DNA of 64,000 nucleotides. Origin: Durusdinium trenchii. Lineage: Eukaryota; Sar; Dinophyceae; Suessiales; Symbiodiniaceae. Positions 54,193-63,990 of this stretch are shown piece after piece. Location of the stretch: the NCBI GenBank assembly GCA_963970005.1, contig CAXAMN010003125.1:49444-113443 (forward strand). Reading direction: 5' to 3'. The notes under the pieces are model-generated. The model was not told the DNA's origin and ran no database searches. It worked only from the letters and a program-made list of their open reading frames with translations. A program made the position numbers and the translations under genes. The first letter of the stretch is position 1; each line of letters opens with the position of its first letter.

Positions 54193-54501
54193 GTGGCCTT
54201 TCTGTGCACCTTGGAAGCCTTGGTTGGAAAAGGGTCAAGCGCATGTTCATCCCATGTCATGCAGCCTTTTGAGTCACAAGGCTACTGGGGCCTGATGAGT
54301 GGTATCAATGGCATTTTCGACTTTGTGAAATTCATCGATGTTTCGGCCCGCACCCGAGCACCAGTGAACACGTTGCTGTTTAAGCTTGGAGAGTTGATGC
54401 AATTCAAGGTCCATCAGGGCTTCTCGTTTGCCTCGTTCTCCCCCAGGCCGTTGTGGACGTTCGCTGTTGACAGAAGCACCCGTCCAAGATCCACCAAATG
54501 A
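54193..54501 (+). other. unrecognised open frame, 102 codons
   Basis: MAFLCTLEALVGKGSSACSS, then GLMSGINGIFDFVKFIDVSA and LLFKLGELMQFKVHQGFSFA. Composition is reasonable and there is no stop, but there is no motif. It may be an exon with an intron inside (CAG acceptor near 54262). Low confidence as a gene. Confidence 0.3.
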
Positions 54502-54825
54502 CCCTAACCTTACTCCTCCCACTTTATCCACTTCATAGACTCTATGATTGGTAATCCTAAGAGATCCATGTTCACCCTTTCGAAAAAGGTTGTTCTGTTT
54601 TGGCTTGCAAAATTGGCGTCATCGAATTCCAAAACTTGTTTCCGGTGGATTTCTGACGGTTTCTCAATCACTGAACCACTATCAAACCTGAACTACGCGA
54701 TGCCTGAAACTTGTTTTGCCGCGAAGTAAACAAAAGACGTAAGCAAAAGCGCTGCGCGGTGACATTTTTTCTAGACAAGCATGCTCGCAGAAAAAGCAAT
54801 ACGGGCTTCATGTTGACATGTTTTT

Positions 54826-54941
54826 TGTAGCACTTGTCACTCGAGCGCATAGCAGTCACACACTCCATGTGAAACCACATGTTGAGCCCAGTAAACATAC
54901 CTGCGCTGCAGGCCGCTACAGCTCAAGTGAAAAGAAGCAAG
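54826..54941 (+). repeat. 5' LTR
   Basis: TGTAGCACTTGTCACTCGAG... to GAAGCAAG. It differs from the 3' LTR at about three positions. An internal TGTAGC...GCTACA pair ends at 54920, which is an alternative LTR end. Confidence 0.85.
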
Positions 54942-55073
54942 GGTCCTGATTTCTTCGATCTCAGGTGAGCTCCAGGGTGGCTAGCAGCTGGCAGCTTCGC
55001 CGCAGCGCAGCTGAGAAATCAGTGCCAGTGGCTACCTCAACGGCAAGTTCACTGGTTGGGGGGCTGAAGCCCC

Positions 55074-55919
55074 ATGGCAGCAATGGAGCAGGTTGTCACC
55101 GAGCTCCATGGGTTCACGAGAGTGTGCGCCCAGACTCTTGAGGAGGGGTTCATGAACGACCTGGAGCACGTGGAGAAGGACTTGGAGCAAGACCTCAAAC
55201 TCGGAGAGTACAAGGAGGAAGTTCAGCAGAGAGCAAAGAAGCTTTACTACTAGGGGCGACCTCTTCGGATCGTCCGGAGTGTCACAGACACTGATGGCTT
55301 TCGAGCCTGGCAAGGGCTTTGTCGGGAGTTCCAGCCCAAGACAAAAGGCAAAGAGAGCTTGGAATCATCCAGGCATTGGTGGCCTTTCCGCAGTTCGAGA
55401 AGGGCAAGATCCTCGAAGGGATATCCGAAGTATGAGAAGCTGGTCGGCGAGTACGAGCGGCTGGCAGGAAGCTCCTTGGATGAGAACTTGAAGATAGCAA
55501 CGGTCATGCGCTGTTGCCCAGGGCAGCTGGGACAGCATTTGCAGCTGAATGTGAAGCCTGGCACTCGGTATGCACAGGTGAGAGAGTCGATGGTGGCCTA
55601 CGAGCAATCTACGGCTGCCTGGTCAAGCACCAAGATCTTCGAGCGCAACCAGATTGTACCAATGGAGGTGGATCGCATTGAGGGCGACCGCAAAGGAAAG
55701 GGCAAGGACAAGGGCGAAGGCAAGAAAGGCTCACCCAAAGGCAAGGGTGACAAAGGCAAGAGCGGGGGCAAAGGCAAAGGCTCTTCTGACCAGAAGGGCG
55801 AAGGAAAAGGAGGCGGCAAGAGCCAAGACAAAGGCAAAGGCGCGTCCAAGGGACCTTGCTTTGTGTGTGGCAAGACAGGCCACAGAGCAGCTGAATGTTG
55901 GCAACGTGGACAACCATGA
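55074..55919 (+). pseudogene. gag with zinc knuckle
   Basis: The ATG at 55074 opens MEQVVTELHGFTRV-type helical sequence to a stop at 55253. Shifted frames continue GFRAWQGLCREFQPKTK, then YEKLVGEYERLAGSSLDENL and QLGQHLQLNVKPGTRYAQVR. A long Lys/Gly-rich tract (KGKDKGEGKKGSPKGKGDKG onward) leads to the knuckle CFVCGKTGHRAAECW (55854-55898, all CCHC ligands present) and a stop at 55919. The basic tract plus knuckle indicates RNA packaging. Two frameshifts lie before 55440; the last 480 bases are open. Confidence 0.75.
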
Positions 55920-56037
55920 TTCAGGAGATCATGGAGGAAATGGTGGAGGGTAACCTTCTGGACCTTCCACGAGGACTTCATCGTCTTCGGCAAGCACAGC
56001 ACCAAGCAGCAACACTTCCTACAGAAGCGCTGGCACG

Positions 56038-56505
56038 GTGAGAAGAGTTTGGGAGATCAAGACACCTCCCATGTTGGAAGCTTGCGAGATCTTCGACCTG
56101 GCTGAGGAAGGCGAGATTGACATTGAGGAAAGCTTCACTGAAGGCTTCGAGATGGTGGTCACTGAGGAGGACATGGTTGAGCACTTTGACCTCACCAAGA
56201 CTGACGTGGACGACTACTGGACCATGGAGGATGACTTCACCCACGAGATCGACCTCATCGACTGCAAAATGGACTACAACGACCTCTTCGAGAACGTGGA
56301 CCCTCAAGACCTCCAAGGTTGAGACCTTTGAGATCCAGGCCATCTGTGAGTTGGGCCTGAACTACAACGCTGTACTCGACTTGAGTGCAGATGTGAGTGC
56401 GGTGCCCATGAACATGGGCAGCTTGGGCAAGAGGACCCAAGGTGGAGCATTGCTTCGAGATGCTCAAGGACAAACGATCCTGTTGAAGGGAAAGTGGCAA
56501 TGACT
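56038..56505 (+). pseudogene. aspartic protease with altered active site
   Basis: An acidic leader (EACEIFDLAEEGEIDIEE; VTEEDMVEHFDLTKTDVDDY) runs 56070-56320. After a shift, LNYNAVLDLSADVSAVPMNM (about 56359-56418) matches the retropepsin active site, where the normal form would be V-L-D-S-G-A-D-V-S. Ser and Gly are here Leu and Ser, each explained by one transition (TCG to TTG, GGT to AGT). The catalytic Asp remains but the loop is broken. The frame then continues LLRDAQGQTILLKGKWQ to 56500. Confidence 0.65.
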
Positions 56506-56893
56506 TTGCATTGTGTAGCAGCCGTTGGACGACCTGTCAAGCTGAAGGAGATCTTCGTGGTGGCCAACGTGAAGCAACCGCTTGTGGCTATGGGCAAGTG
56601 CCCTGACTCTGAGCTTTGGCTTGGAGGGAAGAGAAGGTCAGCTATGTCATGGACGTGTCTGACAAGCTCAAGGCCATGGCTGATGAACCTGGCTGGCGTG
56701 AGTTGAGCGATGGCACGCCTGTTTTGGTGGTCAAGAATTCTTTCACTTTCCAGGACATCTCAAGATGGTATGACCCTCATGAGTTTCCTTGCAGGACAAG
56801 ACTGGTGAAGCTGGAGAGTGGCGAGTATGACTGTGTGGAGAGCGCGCAGTTCTGGGTGGACAGGAGGATGTCAGAGCTGGATGGCATTTCGCC
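56506..56893 (+). pseudogene. protease-to-integrase linker
   Basis: Frames in order: LKEIFVVANVKQPLVAMGKC, then EEKVSYVMDVSDKLKAMADE and FTFQDISRWYDPHEFPCRT. It has Trp/Phe-rich, protein-like sequence up to the SAP-integrase frame, with a frame break near 56610. The first part is probably the protease C terminus (flap and V-A-M-G region). Confidence 0.5.
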
Positions 56894-58408
56894 ATGCACT
56901 ACACTGACTTTGGTGCATCAGAAAGCACTTTTCTTCCACGAGATTCACCTCCTGAACTTCTACAAGATGATCTTCATGCACAACTTGGACGACCTCCTGA
57001 ACCACGTCTTCTACCTCGAGAAGTAGAGCCTGTTCCTGAAGAGATGCAGGCTGATGAACCTCAAGGAGGACCGCGTGAACCAGAGCAACTGGTCTACGAC
57101 GAGGTTGGAGACGACTTCGTGACGGTGAATGGCTTGAAGCTGACAACTGCAAGCTCAAGAAAAGTGATGAAGGATGCTTGCGAGTTCCTCGGAATCCCTT
57201 TGAGTGGGAGCAAGGCTGTGGTCTTCAAAAGGCTACAGGTGGCAGTAAGAGAAACAGCAGCAAAAGCAGCGTTAGATGCAGCTCGAAATGAGAAGAGGGC
57301 TATGGAGCGTCGACCTCAACGAGCTGGAGTACCCCTAGCCCCAACAGAGGAAGAGAAGCAACGGCATAATTTGCTCACACACCTCCCTTTTGCAGACTGG
57401 TGTGAACATTGCCAAGCAACAAGGTCAAAAGACAATGAACGTCATGAACGACGAGAAGAAGTTTGTCCCACAGTGGCTTTGGACTACATGACAACGAACA
57501 CCACAATTCGCAAAGAAAGCCCAGAAGTCAAGCGTTTGGTAGCTGTGGACAATAGGTCAAAAGCCATTTTGGCTGCGCCAATTAAGGCAAAAGGTGGTGC
57601 AAGCGTGGAGCTGTGTGCCAATTCAATTTGTGGCTTTGTCACGGACTATGAGAAGGTGATCATCAAGGGCGACCAAGAACCTTCACTGAAACAAATGGCT
57701 GTTGCAAGGAAGCTGTTGAAGCTTCAGACAACACAAGAGTTGTCACCTCAAGGCAGATCAGCATCCAACCCTGCAGAGCGAGCAGTTCAGACGGTGAGAA
57801 GGTTGGGCAACACTTTGCTGGAGAGCATCCGTGTTGGATGTGGATTTGAGATTCCTGCTTCACACCCACTGTTTGTGTGGTGCTATGCCCATGCATCCTG
57901 GCTGTACAACAGGTTCCATGTGACACCTGGTGGCAATACACCATTTGAAGTTGTGACTTCCCGCACCTACTCGGGGAAGCTGGCACCTTTTGGAGCATGC
58001 GTTTACGGACAAACCACTTCCAGTTCCGAAGAACACCCGACGGGGAGTTCCAACCTGGCGGAAGGGAACTATGTGGGCAAGTTGATGGACTCAGACCTCA
58101 ACTTCCTCTTATCGCCCGACGGATTGTTTGTGACGAGAGCAGTCCGACGATGCGCCGACGAATGGCAACCAGAATTCCTCAAGGCTTGTCATGGGTTGCC
58201 ATGGGATGATGCAAGCTCAAGGAAATTTGGTCCCACGACCAAAGTCGACAAGAAGAGAAGCCTGGAAAGCCAGACCTTTCCTGGACTACACGATGATGAG
58301 GCCAAGGCTGTGGAAGAGTACGCGCGACGTCGAGAGAAGAAGCTTTGGCGAAACCCTTCGGAGAGCTGGAGGGCAGCGATGAGGAGTACCTTGACGACAA
58401 GGACTTGA
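56894..58408 (+). CDS. integrase with N-terminal SAP-like domain
   Basis: This is the longest intact frame in the window (504 codons). Residues 1-70 are Pro/Glu-rich. Residues 81-118 (LKLTTASSRKVMKDACEFLG then IPLSGSKAVVFKRLQ) resemble a SAP domain, a DNA-binding helix-turn-helix seen in dinoflagellate copia. Residues 158-173 (HNLLTHLPFADWCEHC) look like an HHCC zinc-binding motif. The catalytic core has D197 (ALDYM), D260 (IIKGDQEPSL) and E295 (NPAERAVQ), a D-D-35-E spacing as in retroviral-type integrases. It inserts cDNA copies into the genome. The start is unclear because it continues a polyprotein. Confidence 0.8.
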   Translation: MHYTDFGASESTFLPRDSPPELLQDDLHAQLGRPPEPRLLPREVEPVPEEMQADEPQGGPREPEQLVYDEVGDDFVTVNGLKLTTASSRKVMKDACEFLGIPLSGSKAVVFKRLQVAVRETAAKAALDAARNEKRAMERRPQRAGVPLAPTEEEKQRHNLLTHLPFADWCEHCQATRSKDNERHERREEVCPTVALDYMTTNTTIRKESPEVKRLVAVDNRSKAILAAPIKAKGGASVELCANSICGFVTDYEKVIIKGDQEPSLKQMAVARKLLKLQTTQELSPQGRSASNPAERAVQTVRRLGNTLLESIRVGCGFEIPASHPLFVWCYAHASWLYNRFHVTPGGNTPFEVVTSRTYSGKLAPFGACVYGQTTSSSEEHPTGSSNLAEGNYVGKLMDSDLNFLLSPDGLFVTRAVRRCADEWQPEFLKACHGLPWDDASSRKFGPTTKVDKKRSLESQTFPGLHDDEAKAVEEYARRREKKLWRNPSESWRAAMRSTLTTRT

Positions 58409-58856
58409 AGGACAAGCAGCAGAAGGAGACCGAGCTCAAGAAGCCTGGTGATGGAGAACAAGGAGGAGCAGTTCCCTACACCCCGGAGAACGTCCCGTAC
58501 ACTCCGACAGAACTCCAGATGATTTGGCCATGAAGGATGCAGAGCCAGACACACTACATCCAGCAGGAGTTCGTGATGAACCTCAGTGGTCTACGTCCTC
58601 AAGTTCCTCAACAACCTGTTGGACCTCAACACCCTCAAGGAGAACTTCGACCTCGTGGTGAACTTCCTGGAGAAGAACCTCCCACGAAGGCAAAGGTGGA
58701 CTTTCAGTTCCTCCTAGAGCACCCCCATCGTCTTCACCAACGGGAAGCAGCCTAGCAGCAGCACCTTCGTTTGCTGGCGGCGTTCAAGAAGTCTTTGGAT
58801 GAGCGCGAGTTCATCGAGGTGGACGAGTACCCTTTGACTGGGGCGAGCTCAATGAA
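58409..58856 (+). pseudogene. integrase C terminus to RT linker
   Basis: Frames: EYLDDKDLKDKQQKETELKK, then PYTPENVPYTPTELQMIWP, then LRPQVPQQPVGPQHPQGELR. Charged and Pro-rich low-complexity sequence usual between integrase and RT in these elements. Several frame changes. Confidence 0.45.
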
Positions 58857-60146
58857 GTGGACTTGGAGCAAGAGTCTGAAGAAGCAGGACCTCCAGATGT
58901 CTCTGAAGAGATGCTGGCGCAGTTGGAGTTGGAGGCAGATGAACGAGAGATCTCACGCCTCATTCCAAAGAATGGCAACTTTGAGGGCTACAGGTTCCTG
59001 ACGACCAAGAAGGTCTATGACTGGCGATGGCGCCTGAAGGAAGAGCCTGGCAAGTCTGGCTGGATGAGACGGTCAAGACTGGTTGGCAGAGACTACAAGT
59101 TTCTTTCGCCTGAGATGGAGAATTTAATTTGTTCAGCCCAACAAGCAATGCAATTGGAGTGAAACTATGGGCTGCCTTGGTTCAGTCGAGCCAAGGAGAA
59201 CTTGGACTGTGGGCAGTCGACGGATGTCAAGGACGCCTACCTTATGGTTCCCCAGGAGGAGAAGGTCTATGTGGAGCGCAGTGGAGAGTTCTTTGAACTT
59301 GGACGACGCCTTCCTGGACAACGAGTTGGTTCCAAGGCATGGTATGACCACTTAGGCAAAGTGGCGCGAGACGAAGGGCTACAACCAAAATTTGCAAACT
59401 CCGCAGTTTTCTACAAGGTTGGCAGGACACCCTTGGCGATGTCTTCACATGTTGACGACCTACAGCTGGTTGGGAGTCAACAAGATGTTGAGAAGCTCCT
59501 TGATAGCTTCAGAAAGCAGGCATGGACGCTGCAAGTGCAAGGACCCTGCTCACCCAAGGTTGCAGGGCAATGTGCATTTCTCAAGAGGCAATTTGCTTCT
59601 GATGGATCTGGTTCCATGACTGTGAGGATGGACCAGAAGTACGTGAAGAAGTTGGTGGACTTGTTGGACCTGCGCGTGAACAAGGGCAAGTTGACGCCTA
59701 CCACCGGAACCTTCCAGAAAGGACTACAAGGTCAACCTCTGTCAAAAGAGGAGTTGAGCCTCTACAGAACATGCGTTGGCATTTTGCTGTACATGTCAAC
59801 AGAAAGGCCAGACATCCAATGTGCAGTTCGACAATTGGCTTCAAAGGTCACTGGACCTGACACCCTGGACCAGAAGGAGTTGAAGCAACTGGTGCTCTAC
59901 TTGAAGCACACGGCAGACTACGTCCAGGAGATGAAGCAGAGTTTTGCTATGGCTTCAGCTATGGGAGAAAGGAATGACGACGTGAAGATGGCTGCAACGC
60001 AACGTCCGAGCCGACTCGAAGTGTTCACGGACAGTGACTGGGCATCGGATAGGACTACGAGGAGATCTACGTCATGCAGTCACATGTACCTCAACGGCTC
60101 AACGGCATCTTCTTTTGGAGTGCGAGCAGAAGCCAAAAGAGCATAG
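58857..60146 (+). pseudogene. reverse transcriptase, in two main frames, with start of RNase H
   Basis: 58857-59162 gives the N-terminal fingers region (MLAQLELEADEREISRLIPK; GWMRRSRLVGRDYKFLSPEM). 59202-60146 (314 codons) gives TDVKDAYLMVPQEEKVYVER (motif A), MSSHVDDLQLVGSQQDVEKL (motif C, HVDD at residues 83-86) and ERPDIQCAVRQLASKVTGPD. It then gives LEVFTDSDWASDRTTRRSTS, the first Asp-containing motif of copia RNase H. A frame break lies between the two parts near 59165. Catalytic carboxylates are intact. Confidence 0.85.
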
Positions 60147-60454
60147 CTTTGTCAAGCTGTGAAGCTGAGTTCATTTCAGCAGTTAGCGGCATGGCAGATG
60201 GAATCTACATCAAGCGGATGTTGGAGGCCGTGCTGAATATGAAGGTGGTCTTGGAGCTGAGGATTGACAGTTCCTCCGCTCGAGCGCTACTTCAACGACA
60301 AGGAGTGCAGAGAACCCGACACATAAGCACTGGACTTCCTTGGGTGCAACAGAAAGTTGAAGAGCGAGAAGTTGAGAAGCAGCAATTCGACCAGTGCCGG
60401 GAAAAGAGAACAGCAGTGACTTGGGAACAAAGAGTCACAGCAGCAAGAGACTGA
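60074..60454 (+). pseudogene. RNase H, C-terminal part
   Basis: Starts in the middle of the domain in a shifted frame: SQKSIALSSCEAEFISAVSG carries the conserved Glu (S-C-E-A-E-F), then LELRIDSSSARALLQRQGVQ and RTRHISTGLPWVQQKVEE. These are the usual copia RNase H landmarks. The frame ends at 60452. Polyprotein continues in another frame to a likely stop at 60568 (KFDMSKDFDLNEYNN). Confidence 0.75.
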
Positions 60455-60568
60455 GATTCTCGCTGGGCCTCATTGGCTACTTGGAGTACGCTTGGACCAC
60501 GAGTTGGAGCCCAAGAAGAAGAAATTCGACATGTCAAAGGACTTCGACCTGAACGAGTACAACAACTG

Positions 60569-61884
60569 ACATGTTTGCTTTTGGTGGCTTTGAGTCAACA
60601 GGGCCACGGAATGGAAGTCGACGAGACGACGACCGGGAATGAAGGAAACCGTGGACTTCTCTTCATGGTGTTCACGGCGATTGAATGCAGTTTTGTTTGT
60701 GGCCATGATGATGGCTATGAGCGTTCAAGGTTGCGACTTAGCGCTGATGGTGCTTCATTCAGCTTCGATTGGAGCATGGTCTCTCCTGACCGAGATGGGC
60801 TACCAGATCTTGCAGACTGGCATGATGATGGTGGCATTCAATGCGTTGGTCTTCATCCTGTTCTACCTAAGGGACTACTTGAACCTGTTCAAGGTGGAGG
60901 AGAATTTCAACGAGAAACTTCACCACCTCAAGACCCTCATCGAGATGGTGAACAAAGAAAGGTCAAGCACTCAAGGTTCAACCTCTTCGGAGAACCAGCC
61001 GGACATGATCCGGAAGCTTGCGGAAGTGATCGAGATGGAGAACTATGGGATGAACCTGATGGTGGAGATGTCAACCACCTACTACTTGAAGGAGAAGAAG
61101 AAGAAGGTGAAGAACAAGAACAAGAAGACGTACCACAACTCGAGAACCTCACGGAGACAGCCTACACGTTACACCTCTGGTGGAGAACCCACTGAAGATG
61201 AGTTCACAGAGGACGCCATGGACGTGGACGATGATGATGTCATCGCAACAGTGGCCCCATTGGTCAAGAGATGGCGACCTACAGAGTGAAGAGTACTTCT
61301 TGGACGTGGATGGACGTCTAGAACGCCACGGTGGACTTGGAAGCTTGAGTGGAGAGAGTTCAGAAGAAGAAGAAGAGTCTGCAGCAGACCAACCTGCTGA
61401 AGAACCTGAAGGCAGTGCACCTGGACAAGTTCAACGCGTAGAACGCGAACTTGGCGACGAGGCGACGGACGCAGTTCGAGAACTTCGGCGGCGTGCTGGC
61501 TTGAGAGAAGAGCTGGGTGAACACCCAGAGTGCTACATAGAGTACAACATGCTGGCATCGTGTTCTGGATGAACCCACACACAGGTGAAATCCAGATGCA
61601 CCGACTCCTCGACCTCACGATCGACACACCTCAAGAGGGTGAGGAGTACTTCATCGAGAATCCCAACTGGATGAGAGAGGGTGGCAAAATGGTTGATCAG
61701 AAGGCTTTGCTATGAGCCTGAGCCAGAGGAAGAGATCCCTGAATCCCCAAGAGGCTATGGCTGGGCCCTGGGAACAGGAGAGTGGATGGACCGCGTGAGA
61801 GAAAGGAGAGCGCAAGCAGAAAGAGAAGCTTTGCGGCAGCAGGTAGAGCAAGCAGAAGCAGCTGGACCACGAAGAAGGCGCTGA
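60569..61884 (+). pseudogene. downstream ORF region with membrane segments (env-like position)
   Basis: After the presumed end of pol a further 1.3 kb is protein-like. 60587 onward gives LTCLLLVALSQQGHGMEVDE, like a signal peptide. In the frame 60639-61289 (216 codons) residues 15-40 (RLNAVLFVAMMMAMSVQGCD on) and 58-80 (ILQTGMMMVAFNALVFILFY) are two membrane helices. They are followed by a Lys-rich segment and acidic tail (DAMDVDDDDVIATVAPLVKR). Later frames give GIVFWMNPHTGEIQMHRLLD and RGYGWALGTGEWMDRVRERR, ending in a coiled coil and Arg run at 61884. Position and membrane segments resemble the extra ORF of env-like copia elements. No envelope homology is claimed. Confidence 0.5.
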
Positions 61885-61985
61885 GCAATCAATGCGTGTG
61901 AGCAATCACTGCCAGAGACCAACAACCTGGCAAACAAGTGAGAGCTGGTTGGAAGCAGACTAGAGCGTCTGTTCCAAAGGAGGAG

Positions 61986-62100
61986 TGTAGCACTTGTCAC
62001 TCGAGCGCATAGCAGTCACACACTCCATGTGAAACCACATGTTGAGCCCAGTAAACATACCTGCACTGCAGGCCGCTACAGCTCAAGTGAAAGAAGCGAG
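61986..62100 (+). repeat. 3' LTR
   Basis: Begins TGTAGCACTTGTCACTCGAG. Preceded by a purine-rich AAAGGAGGAG at 61976-61985, which fits a polypurine tract. Confidence 0.85.
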
Positions 62101-62382
62101 CTTAGCTAGGTTTCTTGGCAAAACATTGGCGGCCTTGGCATTGTTTCCCACCCTGAGATTTGACGATGCCCGCTTGTTTCCACAGCGTTTCCTAGTGGTT
62201 TGGGCAATTCAATATAGGACTCGGACCGAATGCATCTACCCCGCTATCAGGGGAAGGTGGGCCATCACCCCACTTCGGTATAGCCACGCGGTGGCTGATT
62301 TCCGTTGTCATGAATGATTGGTTGGTTGGCATTGCGTGCAAGTGCGCTATCAGTGAACTTGATTGCGAGCAACGCGTGCAGT

Positions 62383-62514
62383 ATGAAGCTTCAGTGGCTT
62401 CTGCTTTTAGCAGTGCCAGCTGTGACCCTCCCATCAGCAGTCCTGGCTTGGTCACTGCCTGAGGGTGACATGAGATTTTGGCACACAGTGTGTTTGCGCG
62501 TTTGTCCTATCTGA
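62383..62514 (+). CDS. possible small secreted peptide, 43 codons
   Basis: ATG at 62383 opens MKLQWLLLLAVPAVTLPSAV, ending LAWSLPEGDMRFWHTVCLRV with Cys-Pro-Ile and a stop at 62514. Residues 1-22 form a strong signal peptide with an Ala-x-Ala-like cleavage site (VLA|W). The remaining 20 residues hold two Cys. It may be complete or a first exon, because a GT donor-like GGTACGT follows directly. Upstream sequence is also open in frame, so the start is chosen on the signal peptide. No homologue recognised. Confidence 0.3.
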   Translation: MKLQWLLLLAVPAVTLPSAVLAWSLPEGDMRFWHTVCLRVCPI

Positions 62515-63050
62515 GGTACGTTTATCAGGATATGAGATATGGATCGGGTTGGGCACTTCGTCGTGCTTGATGCAGTGCTTGATGCTTGGCAGCTCCAGTT
62601 CTTTGCTGTGCTTCTGAAGGTGAGTCGCCACAAAGAACGGCAGACTGGGCAGAGTCACGCACGGAGCGGGCACCCTTGCGCCAGTTGTGGCCTCAGAATT
62701 CAACAAACCGATATGGAACATGGGGGTATCTGCGCATCCGATACTTTTTTCGAGACAAGCTGGAAAGCTATACCGTTTATGGACCAGCAAGCCCAGGCAA
62801 TTTTGCTTGAATAAACCTAATAATTGGGAATCCACAAGCACAAAAAGCCCGTCATGAATGATATCATATGTATGTATGCAACCTCCCTGGACGCTTTGAA
62901 CGCAGTTTCAGTTGTTTTGCTTTAAATTAATTCCAAAGTCTAAAACAATTTTGGCGGCAAAGGATACTTTGGAAGGCCAAAAGTATTCAGTTATAAACCG
63001 CTGTCACTGTCAATAGATAATGGAGCATTCTGTTTGAGCGCCTTTCCCTT
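62515..63050. other. no gene seen
   Basis: Nothing recognisable. A 91-codon frame (62539-62814) has no motif. Confidence 0.4.
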
Positions 63051-63072
63051 ATACACATCTTTTTCCATGTAT

Positions 63073-63195
63073 CCTCGCATTGTGTTTTCTGATTTGGTAT
63101 TCAAGTTCAAAGGCTTGAATCCAGCCCAAAATGATCCTGACTTTGCTGAGCAGGGCACCCTGCTGAAGCAGTACAAGTTATTCCCGAATGCGTAG
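63073..63195 (+). other. coding-like segment, possible last exon
   Basis: MYPRIVFSDLVFKFKGLNPA followed by QNDPDFAEQGTLLKQYKLFP, then Asn-Ala and a stop. This is protein-like sequence not explained by any repeat until 63185. No family recognised. Confidence 0.35.
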
Positions 63196-63395
63196 CGAAG
63201 GGTTCTTGTTTAACTCTGGGGGTCTGGGGGTATAGGATCTTGTTCGGGGCGGGCTGCGCAAGCGTCCGCAGCCGTTCGCAACCGTTCGCAGTGGGGCGCT
63301 AAGGCGCTGACATTGGGCGAAGCTTTTGGAGAGGGTTTCGGATGGAAAGTGACGTGTCAGATTCGTGTGAAATAGCGAGGAATCATGTGGAAATG
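63185..63395 (+). repeat. dispersed repeat, copy 2
   Basis: Matches 21868-22085 in block order: AATGCGTAGCGAAGGGTTCT, GTTCGCAACCGTTCGCA, GAAGCTTTTGGAGAGG, GTGTGAAATAGCGAGGAAxCATG. Confidence 0.65.
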
Positions 63396-63750
63396 TAAGA
63401 TGCTGACGTATGCAGGATGATTTCACTGTGCAGGCGCAGCGTTTTGTGAGATCCGCAGTTTTCTGCGCAGTTCCATTGAGATTGGAGAGTGGTGTTTTTG
63501 GGGTGTTGGATGTGGCCGCGCCATTGGGGTTTGCGTTTCAGGGTGTTGCATCGAAGGTCTGCTTTCAATGTTTTCAAAGTTTGTTGAAGCTCACATGATA
63601 TGACATTGTCGCTTGGTAGAGGTGAACGTCGCTGTGTGACATTGGGATTGGCATGTGAGCGGGTGTTGTTTGGAGGTGCTGGAATCGCGAAACTGCTTGG
63701 CAGGGCTGCGTGATGTGTGTGCTCCGAAGGGTGTTTCCGCTCGTTTTTTG

Positions 63751-63905
63751 GAGGAAGTCTCGTACGAAACGCTCGTTTTGCGGACTTTGACATGTGAGTT
63801 TTTGAGGAAGTCTCGTACGAAACGCTCGTTTTGGAGACTTGACGTGTGACTTTTGGAGGAAGTCTCGGACGAAACGCTCGTTTTGCAGACTCGAAGCGTG
63901 ACTCG
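63751..63905. repeat. 52/53-bp minisatellite, three units
   Basis: GAGGAAGTCTCGTACGAAAC plus GCTCGTTTTGxxGACTTGAC and a short remainder, starting at 63751, 63804 and 63856. Same unit as 30690-31050. Confidence 0.85.
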
Positions 63906-63928
63906 AAGCCTCGCCTGTGCCCTGCGGA

Positions 63929-63990
63929 CTTGCACGGCCTTGGTGGAAAGTGAGTTTGCGTGGCGCCGTGCCACTGGGGAGCGCGAAACA
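63929..63990 (+). repeat. dispersed repeat GCACGGCCTTGGTGGAAAGT (copy 3)
   Basis: Follows the minisatellite as it does at 31045-31075. Related to 17572-17640 and 31247-31310. The window ends within it. Confidence 0.55.

Larger units (their letters stand above)
54826..62100 (+). mobile_element. Ty1/copia LTR retrotransposon with SAP-integrase and a downstream membrane ORF
   Basis: LTRs at 54826-54941 and 61986-62100 (about 97% identical, starting TGTAGC). A polypurine tract (AAAGGAGGAG) directly precedes the right LTR. Between them, on +, are gag with zinc knuckle, protease, SAP plus integrase, RT, RNase H, then about 1.3 kb of extra frames with predicted membrane segments. Domain order is copia. 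The near-identical LTRs imply a recent insertion, yet coding frames shift many times. A primer-binding site and target duplication were not identified. Confidence 0.85.

Noticed and set aside
54826-62100. calling the 3' membrane ORF a viral envelope
   Set aside because: Two membrane segments and position are suggestive, but no fusion peptide or envelope motif is visible.
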